From Rhodocyclaceae bacterium (GTDB taxonomy: Bacteria > Pseudomonadota > Gammaproteobacteria > Burkholderiales > Rhodocyclaceae): a stretch of 17,518 bases of DNA. The position numbers were made by a program, and so were the translations under genes. The notes under the pieces are model-generated. The model worked only from the letters and a program-made list of their open reading frames with translations. It was not told the origin of the DNA and did not search any database. Position 1 is the first letter of the stretch. The number at the start of each line of letters is the position of its first letter. Below, piece by piece: positions 1 through 5,542 of the stretch. The stretch covers positions 1-17,518 of the forward strand of contig JAFSWK010000072.1 in assembly GCA_017444505.1 (NCBI GenBank). Reading direction: 5' to 3'.

Positions 1-738
1 ACGGTTACTGATTCGGTAACGGTTACTGATTCGGTAACCCAAACGGTTACTGATTCGGTAACGGTTACTGATTCGGTAACCCAAACGGTTACTGATTCGG
101 TAACGGTTACTGATTCGGTAACGGTTACTGATTCGGTAACCCAAACGGTTACTGATTTGGTAACCCAAACGGTTACTGATTTGGTAACGGGCAAAGAACA
201 GAGCAGTGAACAGAGCAGTGAACAAAATAGCGAGCAGTCAACATCAATAAACGTTCCTGCGCGCGCGCGCAAAGCGCAGCCGGTCTGCGAACAAGAATTT
301 TTTTCATCTGGCAGCCAGCAGGGGGAAGACGCAGCCGCTGCGCTGGCTGCCCCCTTGCCTGCATCCCTGCCCGTGGCTGCCGTGGCTGCCGTGGGTGCAT
401 CTGTTTCGCCCGCGCCCTCTCGCGCTGGCCTGCTCTGCCGACAGTTGAGGGCGCTAGGCGTGGAGGCTACGCCGCACATGCCTGCCCTGCAATCGCTCAT
501 GGAGGCGCATCCGGATGAAGCCATCATCGACTGCGCCGAGATTGCAGCCAGCCGCAAGCAGGGGCAACGCATCCCGCTGAACTACCTGGTCGCCATGCTG
601 CGCGCGCCGCCGCCAGCCGTAGCGCCTGCGGGAACGAACGGCTTTGCGCCGCACAACGGCTACAAGAGCAAAACCCGGCAGGCAATGGAAACGCTGCTCG
701 TGGATGCGGGCGAATTCGTCAATCCCTTCGGAGACTAA
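1..738 (+). CDS. Phage replication initiator, lambda O-like (5' end outside window)
   Basis: The frame is open from base 1 to the TAA at 736-738, so the start lies upstream of the window; a TTG at 157 is only an internal codon. The visible part has three zones. Codons 1-63 encode a VTDSVT / VTDSVTQT tandem repeat. A hydrophilic linker rich in S, E and Q, then A and P, follows. The last ~105 residues (RAGLLCRQLRALGV... to GDAGEF-type end) resemble the C-terminal segment of phage O-like initiators of Proteobacteria, with a 'HPDEAIIDCAEIA' and 'IPLNYLVAML' pattern. The expected N-terminal winged-helix DNA-binding domain would be upstream. In lambda, O binds iterons inside its own gene and recruits P and DnaB; the same plan is inferred here. 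The small gene next to it, 3 bases away, fits a P-like partner. Assignment is by pattern recall, not a search. Confidence 0.65.
   Translation, partial: TVTDSVTVTDSVTQTVTDSVTVTDSVTQTVTDSVTVTDSVTVTDSVTQTVTDLVTQTVTDLVTGKEQSSEQSSEQNSEQSTSINVPARARKAQPVCEQEFFSSGSQQGEDAAAALAAPLPASLPVAAVAAVGASVSPAPSRAGLLCRQLRALGVEATPHMPALQSLMEAHPDEAIIDCAEIAASRKQGQRIPLNYLVAMLRAPPPAVAPAGTNGFAPHNGYKSKTRQAMETLLVDAGEFVNPFGD
4..188. repeat. Nine in-gene iterons with inverted-repeat arms (candidate replication origin)
   Basis: Nine complete units of GTTAC-N7-GTAAC lie at 4-20, 22-38, 46-62, 64-80, 88-104, 106-122, 124-140, 148-164 and 172-188. The first seven have the spacer TGATTCG; the last two have TGATTTG. Unit-to-unit steps are 18 or 24 bp, always a multiple of three, so the coding frame is kept. 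Units followed by CC have 6-bp arms (GGTTAC/GTAACC). The array probably continues upstream of the window. A more A-rich stretch (190-252) follows directly. In lambda, four ~18-bp inverted-repeat iterons inside gene O followed by an A-rich segment form the origin; the arrangement here is the same in outline. The origin function is inference. Confidence 0.75.
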
Positions 739-741
739 GCA

Positions 742-1167
742 ATGCAGAACAATCAACACCCTGAGCCGTGGTTCTCACAACGCATCCAGCGCGGCTTGAC
801 CTCGTTGCTGGCGCTGCGGCTGGAATCCGCACCGCCTGCGGATGCGGTTGCAGCTACGGCGCGCGTGTGGGAGTTCGCCCTGTGGCCGGGGCGGGTGTGG
901 GATGAGGATGCGGACGCGGGGCGCATCGGCGAGGCGTTCCGGCAATTGGCGCTGACACAGACGCATTGGCCTGCGCCCGCTGCATTCTTGCGCGTGCTGC
1001 CCGCCAGAGCGCCGGTGCCCGCCCTGGCTGCGCCGAAGCTCACGCCAGAAGAGCGCGAGCACAACCGGCAGAGAGTGCAGGCGATGATGGACATGCTGCG
1101 CGCGAAATTCGACGTGACAGGCGATGCGGTCGAATATCGGACGCAATCGCAAAATGCGCTGCCATGA
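742..1167 (+). CDS. Small replication-module protein, possible helicase loader (P-like position)
   Basis: 141 residues; ATG at 742 with GGAG at 730-733 as ribosome site. The stop overlaps the endolysin start (ATGA at 1164-1167). The protein has an N-terminal helical part (WFSQRIQRGLTSLLALRL), a Trp-rich middle (VWEFALWPGRVWDED), then 'THWPAPAAFLRVLPAR' and a C-terminal 'LTPEEREHNRQRVQAMMDML' helix. The '..WPAP..FL..LP.R' pattern recurs in small proteins encoded directly after O-like initiators in proteobacterial prophages. Lambda P and similar loaders bring DnaB helicase to the initiator; that role is suggested only by position and this pattern. There is no Walker A motif, so it is not a DnaC-type ATPase. 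It could also be a regulator of unknown function. Confidence 0.45.
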   Translation: MQNNQHPEPWFSQRIQRGLTSLLALRLESAPPADAVAATARVWEFALWPGRVWDEDADAGRIGEAFRQLALTQTHWPAPAAFLRVLPARAPVPALAAPKLTPEEREHNRQRVQAMMDMLRAKFDVTGDAVEYRTQSQNALP

Positions 1168-1670
1168 GCACGAAAACCAGCCGCGCACCCCTGAAAACCC
1201 TTGCCCTGTCCGCCATCGGCCTGACGATGATTGCGGGCTTTGAGGGCTATCGTGAGCGCGCCTACAACGATGGCGTGGGCGTACAGACGATTGGCTACGG
1301 CACGACGACCTACGCCGACGGCTCCAAGGTCAAGGCAGGCGACACCATCACGCCGGAGCGCGCCTTGGTGCGGCTGGCGCAGTCGGCCACAGAGCACGAA
1401 ACCCGCCTGAAGGCGTGCATTGGCGAGGTGCCGCTGTATCCGTATGAGTGGGACGCCTACGTCTCGTGGGCGTACAACGTCGGTACGGGGGCGGCCTGCG
1501 GCAGTACGCTGGTGCGCAAACTGCGCCAGACCCCGCCGGATTACACCGGCGCGTGCGCCGAGCTGTTGAAGTGGAACAAGGCGGGCGGGCGCGTGCTCAA
1601 AGGGCTGGTGACGCGCCGTCAGGCCGAATACAAGCTGTGCCTGACCGGCATTCGGGAGGATGGGCGATGA
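1164..1670 (+). CDS. Endolysin, glycoside hydrolase 24 lysozyme with signal-arrest-release N-terminus
   Basis: 168 residues from the ATG at 1164, which overlaps the preceding stop; longer upstream codons in this frame lie inside the previous gene and are unlikely. It cleaves the MurNAc-GlcNAc bond of peptidoglycan. The T4-lysozyme triad is visible with correct spacing: Glu27 in GFEGY, Asp36 in YNDG and Thr42 in VQTIGYG. Residues 10-25 (LKTLALSAIGLTMIAG) form a weakly hydrophobic Ala/Gly/Ser/Leu segment directly before the catalytic Glu, which is the hallmark of SAR endolysins such as P1 Lyz: Sec exports them tethered to the membrane and they are released when it is depolarised. Four Cys residues occur later, possibly for periplasmic disulfides. 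Length is normal for phage GH24 enzymes. Confidence 0.93.
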   Translation: MSTKTSRAPLKTLALSAIGLTMIAGFEGYRERAYNDGVGVQTIGYGTTTYADGSKVKAGDTITPERALVRLAQSATEHETRLKACIGEVPLYPYEWDAYVSWAYNVGTGAACGSTLVRKLRQTPPDYTGACAELLKWNKAGGRVLKGLVTRRQAEYKLCLTGIREDGR

Positions 1671-2206
1671 ACATGCTGCAACTGCACGCGCAGCAGGTAG
1701 AGGCGGCGGCTACGGCGAAAACGCCGCAGCAGCGCAGGAAAGCACAGGCTGCGGCTGCGCAGGCGTTTGTGTCGCGGATGACGTGGCCGTCGGAAGCATC
1801 CGGCGGGAAAGAGGCGGCGGCGAAGAAGAAGGGCAAGCCGAAGGCAAGGCGGGTGTGCCCGCAGCCGACCGAGCACACCGAGCAGGTGGCGTTCGTGAAG
1901 TGGTTTCGCTTGCAGTACCCGGGCGTGCTGATTTTCGCCATCCCGAACGGCGGCGACCGGCACGCGGCGGTGGCGGCAAAACTGAGCGCCGAGGGCGTGA
2001 CGCGCGGTGTGCCCGACCTGTTCATCCCGGCGTGGCAGTTGTTCGTGGAGATGAAGAGGAGGGCACACGGGCGGGTGTCGACCGAGCAGGCGGAAATGAT
2101 GAAAACGCTGTGCGCGGCGGGCTATACCTGCCTCGTTGCGCATGGCTGTGAGGATGCAATGTTGCAGGTCAAAAACCTGCATCCGGTGATGGAGAAAAGG
2201 AAATGA
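1667..2206 (+). CDS. VRR-NUC domain nuclease
   Basis: 179 residues; ATG at 1667 (ATGA overlap with the endolysin stop) with GGGAGG at 1654-1659, 7 bases upstream. Residues 1-65 are helical, Ala/Gln/Lys-rich and probably flexible. Residues ~68-165 are a VRR-NUC domain of the PD-(D/E)XK nuclease fold: Glu72, 'IPNGGDRHA' (93-100), 'GVPDLFIP' with Asp117, 'VEMK' with Glu128 and Lys130, and Gln141 in the following helix. The family includes the FAN1 nuclease domain and stand-alone phage forms thought to act on branched DNA. It may resolve Holliday or replication intermediates before packaging, but the role in this phage is inferred. It is odd to find it between endolysin and spanin genes, although this order occurs in other prophages. 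Confidence 0.88.
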   Translation: MNMLQLHAQQVEAAATAKTPQQRRKAQAAAAQAFVSRMTWPSEASGGKEAAAKKKGKPKARRVCPQPTEHTEQVAFVKWFRLQYPGVLIFAIPNGGDRHAAVAAKLSAEGVTRGVPDLFIPAWQLFVEMKRRAHGRVSTEQAEMMKTLCAAGYTCLVAHGCEDAMLQVKNLHPVMEKRK

Positions 2207-2571
2207 CAGAGGCAGTAACAGACGAAATGGATACCCTGCGCCGCGAGGCGATTATGGAGACGGTGGACGTGATACAGCGCGCCGTCTGGCTGTTCATGCA
2301 CGCGCAGCGCCAGGCGCAGGATTGCGCGACGCTGGCGTATCGCATGGCGGCGATGATTTACGGCTACCTGAGCCAGTCGCAAAACGCTGCATGGTGGGGG
2401 CGCATGGACGCAGCAATCGAAAATTGCGCAGACATCACGGGGCAAGAGTGCGCCGCGATGCGCGACGATTGCCCCTATGCGGGGCGCTTGTGTGACTGCG
2501 AGGCGATGGATTGCCCCGCTGCGTGCGATTGCGAGACCTGCCCGGACAAGGATGCGTGCAAATGCTGCTGA
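2203..2571 (+). CDS. Cysteine-rich small protein of unknown function
   Basis: 122 residues; ATG at 2203 overlaps the nuclease stop (ATGA), and its own last 10 bases overlap the spanin start. Residues ~1-70 are helical and amphipathic, with 'MDTLRREAIMETVDVIQRAVW' and 'RMAAMIYGYL' segments and Trp residues. The last ~50 residues hold twelve cysteines, many as DC/CDC or C-x2-x4-C groups (ECAAMRDDCPYAGRLCDCEA..., CETCPDKDACKCC), interleaved with Asp and Pro. This looks like a metal-binding or disulfide-rich tail. I do not recognise the family. The position between nuclease and spanin genes does not decide a function. No signal peptide is visible, so a cytoplasmic zinc-binding tail is more likely than an exported disulfide protein. 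Confidence 0.75.
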   Translation: MTEAVTDEMDTLRREAIMETVDVIQRAVWLFMHAQRQAQDCATLAYRMAAMIYGYLSQSQNAAWWGRMDAAIENCADITGQECAAMRDDCPYAGRLCDCEAMDCPAACDCETCPDKDACKCC

Positions 2572-3017
2572 AATGGCAAATGCTGCTGCTGGTCTTGATG
2601 TTGCTGCTGGCCTTCGCCACAGGCTGGTGGGCGCGTGATGCGCTGGCGGCCATCGACCGCATGGAAGAGGCGGCGCGCCAGGCGCAGGCCATGCGCGAGG
2701 CCGTAGCGGGTGCGCGCGCCGAGGAACAACGATTGCAGAAGGTGACCAATGATGCACTCGAAAAACAGGCGCGCGATTCGGCGCGCGTTGCCGCTAATCT
2801 GGCTGCTGAGTTGCACGGGCTGCGCGACCGCGCCGATCGTGCCGAACGAATGTCCGCAGATTCCCGCGCTGCCTGTGCGGGTGCAGACGGACGAGAGCTT
2901 TCAAGACCAGATGCAGAATTTCTTGCGCGGCTCGCTGCCCGCGCCGACGAACAACGCGCCGCCCTGAGCGCCTGTTATGCGGTGCTCGACGGGCTGCAAA
3001 ACGATAGGAAAAAATAG
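2562..3017 (+). CDS. Rz-like inner-membrane spanin (i-spanin)
   Basis: 151 residues from the ATG at 2562, which gives a clean N-terminus (MLLKWQ); the frame is open further upstream from 2511 but that would add a charged, unlikely leader. Residues ~5-22 (WQMLLLVLMLLLAFATGW) are a single N-terminal membrane anchor, followed by ~95 residues of Ala/Arg/Glu-rich helix with coiled-coil character (DRMEEAARQAQAMREAV..., LAAELHGLRDRADRAERM). This is the Rz layout: the N-terminus sits in the inner membrane and the periplasmic helix meets an outer-membrane lipoprotein partner. An Rz1-like lipoprotein reading frame is embedded at 2749-2967, which strongly supports the assignment. Together they would disrupt the outer membrane after endolysin action. 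Rz sequences diverge quickly, so architecture carries more weight than sequence. Confidence 0.85.
   Translation: MLLKWQMLLLVLMLLLAFATGWWARDALAAIDRMEEAARQAQAMREAVAGARAEEQRLQKVTNDALEKQARDSARVAANLAAELHGLRDRADRAERMSADSRAACAGADGRELSRPDAEFLARLAARADEQRAALSACYAVLDGLQNDRKK
2749..2967 (+). CDS. Rz1-like outer-membrane lipoprotein spanin (o-spanin), embedded in Rz-like gene
   Basis: 72 residues lying entirely inside the Rz-like gene in a different + frame, as in lambda Rz/Rz1. ATG at 2749 (or 2752), with AGAAGGTGA at 2737-2745 as ribosome site. The N-terminus is basic (KNRRAIRR), then a hydrophobic run LPLIWLL, then a lipobox 'LLSC' ending at Cys22 or 'CTGC' ending at Cys25; either Cys could be the lipidated one. 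The mature part is short and proline-rich (PIVPNECPQIPALPV..., LPAPTNNAPP), which is typical of Rz1 proteins. It would be anchored in the inner leaflet of the outer membrane and bind the periplasmic end of the Rz-like protein. Dense double coding explains why both proteins are Arg/Ala-rich here. Confidence 0.85.
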   Translation: MMHSKNRRAIRRALPLIWLLSCTGCATAPIVPNECPQIPALPVRVQTDESFQDQMQNFLRGSLPAPTNNAPP

Positions 3018-3046
3018 GCATTCCGGCATCGCAGAATGCCCCTATT
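3009..3046 (-). terminator. Hairpin after Rz-like gene; terminator-like when read on the minus strand
   Basis: GCATTC (3018-3023) pairs with GAATGC (3034-3039) across a 10-base loop. The stem extends through AATAG (3013-3017) and CTATT (3042-3046) with a two-base CC bulge. Read on the minus strand, the stem is followed by a run of six T (complement of A at 3009-3014), which is the intrinsic terminator pattern. On the plus strand no T-run follows. No convincing minus-strand gene lies to the right, so it may act on antisense transcripts or simply end the spanin message weakly. Confidence 0.4.
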
Positions 3047-3153
3047 CACGACCGCAAACCCGCGCCACGATTGGCTTTTGGCGAAAAACGCCGGGTAAGC
3101 ACAGTGCAAAAACCTAAACTGACCCGAATCCGACCCAAAACAACCGAGCAGAA

Positions 3154-3510
3154 ATGAGCAGTTTTGAACACGACACCATCGAATACGTCCCGCCCGGCAA
3201 GCCACCGGAAAAGCCCCCGCAGCAGCAGCGCTACACGCCGCAACATCATCCTGAGCGCAGACATGACGATGCCTACATTGCATCCGTGGTGGAACAGGCG
3301 GTAGATCGCAGCACGCGCAAGGTGTTTGCGATTCTGGGTGTGGATCTGAACGAACCGGATGACGTGGAGGCATTCCGCAAAGACCTTCGTTTCGCGCAGC
3401 GGATGCGCGAATTGTGCGAGAAAGGTTTGACGGCGGTCATCGTGGCCGCGCTCTCGGCAATCGGCTATGCGATTGTTGAAATCTTCAAAATCGGGATGCA
3501 TGGAAAATGA
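3154..3510 (+). CDS. Small membrane protein with one C-terminal transmembrane segment; holin candidate
   Basis: 118 residues; ATG at 3154, with only a weak ribosome site (GAG at 3146-3148). The N-terminal ~40 residues are Pro/Gln/His-rich and probably unstructured (PPGKPPEKPPQQQRY). Residues ~45-90 are helical, with a 'VDLNEPDDVEAFRKDLRFAQ' stretch shared by small phage membrane proteins encoded near lysis or terminase genes. Residues ~91-111 (GLTAVIVAALSAIGYAIVEIF) form one membrane segment near the C-terminus. A SAR endolysin needs only a small pinholin, and no other membrane protein in this window fits, so this is the best holin candidate; that is inference from context. Its stop overlaps the small terminase start (ATGA). 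The ~135 bases before it contain the hairpin described separately and no other gene. Confidence 0.7.
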   Translation: MSSFEHDTIEYVPPGKPPEKPPQQQRYTPQHHPERRHDDAYIASVVEQAVDRSTRKVFAILGVDLNEPDDVEAFRKDLRFAQRMRELCEKGLTAVIVAALSAIGYAIVEIFKIGMHGK

Positions 3511-4064
3511 ACCTCACCGACCGCCAGCGCCGCTTTGTGGAGGAATACGCCATCGATTGCAACGCAATGCAGGCGGCCATCCGCGCGGGCTATGCGCGCA
3601 AGACGGCGGAAAAACAAGGCTATGCCCTGTTGCGCAAACCTGCCATCCGCGAAGCCATCCGTGCAGTGGAGCATGAGCGGTTGGAAATTCTCGGCGTCAC
3701 GGCTGACAAGGTAGTAACGGAACTGGCGCGGCTGGCCTTTTCCAGCGTGCGGCGCGTCGTGCAATGGGATGATACCGGCGCAATGCCGCTGCCGTCTGCG
3801 CAACTGAGCGATGACGATGCGGCAGCAATCAGCGAAATTACATGCACACCTACCGACACCGGCGCGCATGTGCGCGTCAAGATGCACGACAAATTGAAGG
3901 CGCTGGAAATGCTGCTTAAACACCTGAGTGCTTCGGCAAATGAAGAACAAAACGAGTTCGTCCAATTCGATGATGAAGCAGTTGCCAGAATCGCTCTCGA
4001 ATTTATCGCCAGAACGCGCATTATTGAAAATACTCACGGAATACGACCGTCGGCAGAGACATAA
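3507..4064 (+). CDS. terS: Terminase small subunit
   Basis: 185 residues; ATG at 3507 overlapping the previous stop. It recognises phage DNA and delivers it to the large subunit for cutting and packaging. The first ~55 residues (MNLTDRQRRFVEEYAIDCNAMQAAIRAGY...KQGYALLRKPAIREAIR) are the typical helix-turn-helix region of the Terminase_2 family: 'LT.RQ.RFV.EY', 'A.QAAIRAGY', 'A...G..LL..P.I...I'. A helical middle with 'KVVTELARLAF' and 'KMHDKLKALEMLLKHL' follows, the second being the conserved oligomerisation part. The C-terminal acidic tail overlaps the start region of the large subunit gene by more than 100 bases in another frame. The function is secure from the N-terminal signature and its neighbour. 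Confidence 0.93.
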   Translation: MNLTDRQRRFVEEYAIDCNAMQAAIRAGYARKTAEKQGYALLRKPAIREAIRAVEHERLEILGVTADKVVTELARLAFSSVRRVVQWDDTGAMPLPSAQLSDDDAAAISEITCTPTDTGAHVRVKMHDKLKALEMLLKHLSASANEEQNEFVQFDDEAVARIALEFIARTRIIENTHGIRPSAET

Positions 4065-5484
4065 CAGGCTGAAATTTTATCGGCCATACGTGAAGCAGAT
4101 TGAGTTTCATGCGCGTGGGGGACAATTTCGAGAGCGGCTGTTTCGTGCTGGCAACCAGTTGGGCAAGACGCTGGCGTCCGCGTATGAGATAGCGATTCAT
4201 TTAACGGGCAGATACCCGGATTGGTGGACGGGGCGGCGGTTTGCGCGCGCGGTGACAGGGTGGGCGCTGGGCGAATCCATGGAATCGACACGCGATACGC
4301 TGCAACGGCTGACGATGGGCAGGCCGGGCGAGTGGGGCACAGGTGCAATCCCGCAGGATTGCATCATCGGCTCACCAAAGCGGGCGCAGGGAATTGCGGA
4401 TGCGATTGATTCGGTGGCGGTGCGCCACGTTTCCGGGATGACCAGCCGCCTGTATTTCAAAAGTTACGAGAAAGGCCGCACGAAGCTGCAAGGGGAGACG
4501 CTCGATTTTGTGGCAATGGACGAGGAGCCGCCGCTAGACATTTACACCGAGGCGTTAACGCGCACGAATGCAACAGGCGGGATGGTGTGGATTACATTCA
4601 CGCCACTCAAAGGGATGAGCGATGTGGTGCGGCTGTTTTTGCAAGACCCGACAGATGACCGGACGGACATCAACATGACAATTGATGATGTCGCCCATTT
4701 CTCGGATGAGGAGCGCGCGCGCATCATTGCCAGTTACCCGGAGCACGAGCGGGACGCGCGCGCGCGTGGCGTGCCTATTCTGGGCAGCGGGCGGATTTTC
4801 CCGGTTGCCGAGGAGCTAATCCGGGTGCAGGACTTCACGCCGCCGGATTTGTGGCCGCGCATCGCCGGGATTGACTTCGGATGGGACCACCCGACGGCGG
4901 CAGTGTGGCTGGCGTGGGATAGGGATGACAATACCGTGTATGTGTATTCGGCATTGCGCGAATCCAACCAGACGCCCGCGCAGCTTGCGCCGCGCTTGCT
5001 GGCGCAGGGCGATTGGGTGCCGTTTGCCTGGCCTGCGGATGGGTTGCAGACCGAGAAGGGCAGCGGTATGCGGCTGGCGGAGCAGTACCGCAACGCTGGC
5101 ATCAACATGTTGCGTGAACATGCGCATTTCCCCGCTGGCTATGCGCAGGAAGGCCGGGTTAGCCAAGTGTCTGTTGAGGCCGGTTTGATGCAGATGCTGG
5201 ATTCATTCCGCGCAAACGACCCGCAGGAGTATGCGCGCCAGCAGCAGGTTTTGCGTACCGGCGAAAAGCCGTTGCGTATCCGGGTCTTTGCCAGTCTGGA
5301 TAGGTGGTTTGAGGAGTTCCGCCTGTACCATCGCAAGGACGGAAAAATTGTGAAACTACAGGATGACCTGATGGCTGCGACACGCTATGCGTTGATGATG
5401 TTGCGCCATGCTGCGCGGGCGGCAGACATGCGACAAGCCGCACGCAGTATTGACCCGCGCAGAAATCACAACTGGCGCGTGTGA
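3940..5484 (+). CDS. terL: Terminase large subunit
   Basis: About 514 residues from the ATG at 3940; ATGs at 3970 and 3973 and a GTG at 3928 are other possible starts, none with a good ribosome site. It is the packaging motor ATPase and nuclease. From the 3940 start: a Walker A variant RAGNQLGKT at ~69-77, Walker B LDFVAMDEE at ~188-196 with the catalytic acidic pair, a coupling-type segment 'VWITFTPLKG' at ~216-225, and the nuclease start 'IAGIDFGWDHPTAAVW' with Asp ~312. A later acidic position is in 'LQDDLMAATRYALMM' near the C-terminus. Length and motif order fit large terminases of the P22/podovirus-like type (Terminase_6 family). The gene overlaps the small subunit by ~125 bases and is followed by a 58-base gap with a hairpin before the portal gene. 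Confidence 0.95.
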   Translation: MKNKTSSSNSMMKQLPESLSNLSPERALLKILTEYDRRQRHNRLKFYRPYVKQIEFHARGGQFRERLFRAGNQLGKTLASAYEIAIHLTGRYPDWWTGRRFARAVTGWALGESMESTRDTLQRLTMGRPGEWGTGAIPQDCIIGSPKRAQGIADAIDSVAVRHVSGMTSRLYFKSYEKGRTKLQGETLDFVAMDEEPPLDIYTEALTRTNATGGMVWITFTPLKGMSDVVRLFLQDPTDDRTDINMTIDDVAHFSDEERARIIASYPEHERDARARGVPILGSGRIFPVAEELIRVQDFTPPDLWPRIAGIDFGWDHPTAAVWLAWDRDDNTVYVYSALRESNQTPAQLAPRLLAQGDWVPFAWPADGLQTEKGSGMRLAEQYRNAGINMLREHAHFPAGYAQEGRVSQVSVEAGLMQMLDSFRANDPQEYARQQQVLRTGEKPLRIRVFASLDRWFEEFRLYHRKDGKIVKLQDDLMAATRYALMMLRHAARAADMRQAARSIDPRRNHNWRV

Positions 5485-5487
5485 TTT

Positions 5488-5497
5488 GGTCGAATAA
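5488..5497 (+). promoter_or_regulatory. GGTCGAATAA element, copy 1 (unknown role)
   Basis: This 10-mer starts three bases after the large terminase stop. Identical copies lie at 10780-10789 and 15125-15134 on the same strand, each at a gene junction, and a nine-base near copy (GGTCGAATT) lies at 7582-7590. In two of the three exact copies an inverted repeat follows within 25 bases. No -10/-35 promoter can be read with confidence around it, so the role is open. Confidence 0.35.
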
Positions 5498-5511
5498 ATC
5501 GCATTGCGGCG

Positions 5512-5530
5512 ACAATCTGCGCCAGATTGT
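5512..5530. promoter_or_regulatory. Inverted repeat between terminase and portal genes
   Basis: ACAATCTG (5512-5519) and CAGATTGT (5523-5530) form a perfect 8-bp stem around the three-base loop CGC, plus one possible G-U pair. It is followed by TTCC rather than a long T-run, so it is a poor intrinsic terminator. It lies 12 bases before the portal ATG at 5543 and could influence its translation or mark an mRNA processing or protein-binding site. Confidence 0.5.
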
Positions 5531-5542
5531 TCCAGTCTGGGT

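Noticed and set aside
1..190. CRISPR-like array
   Set aside because: The units are directly adjacent or separated by six bases, with no unique spacers, and are in a coding frame.
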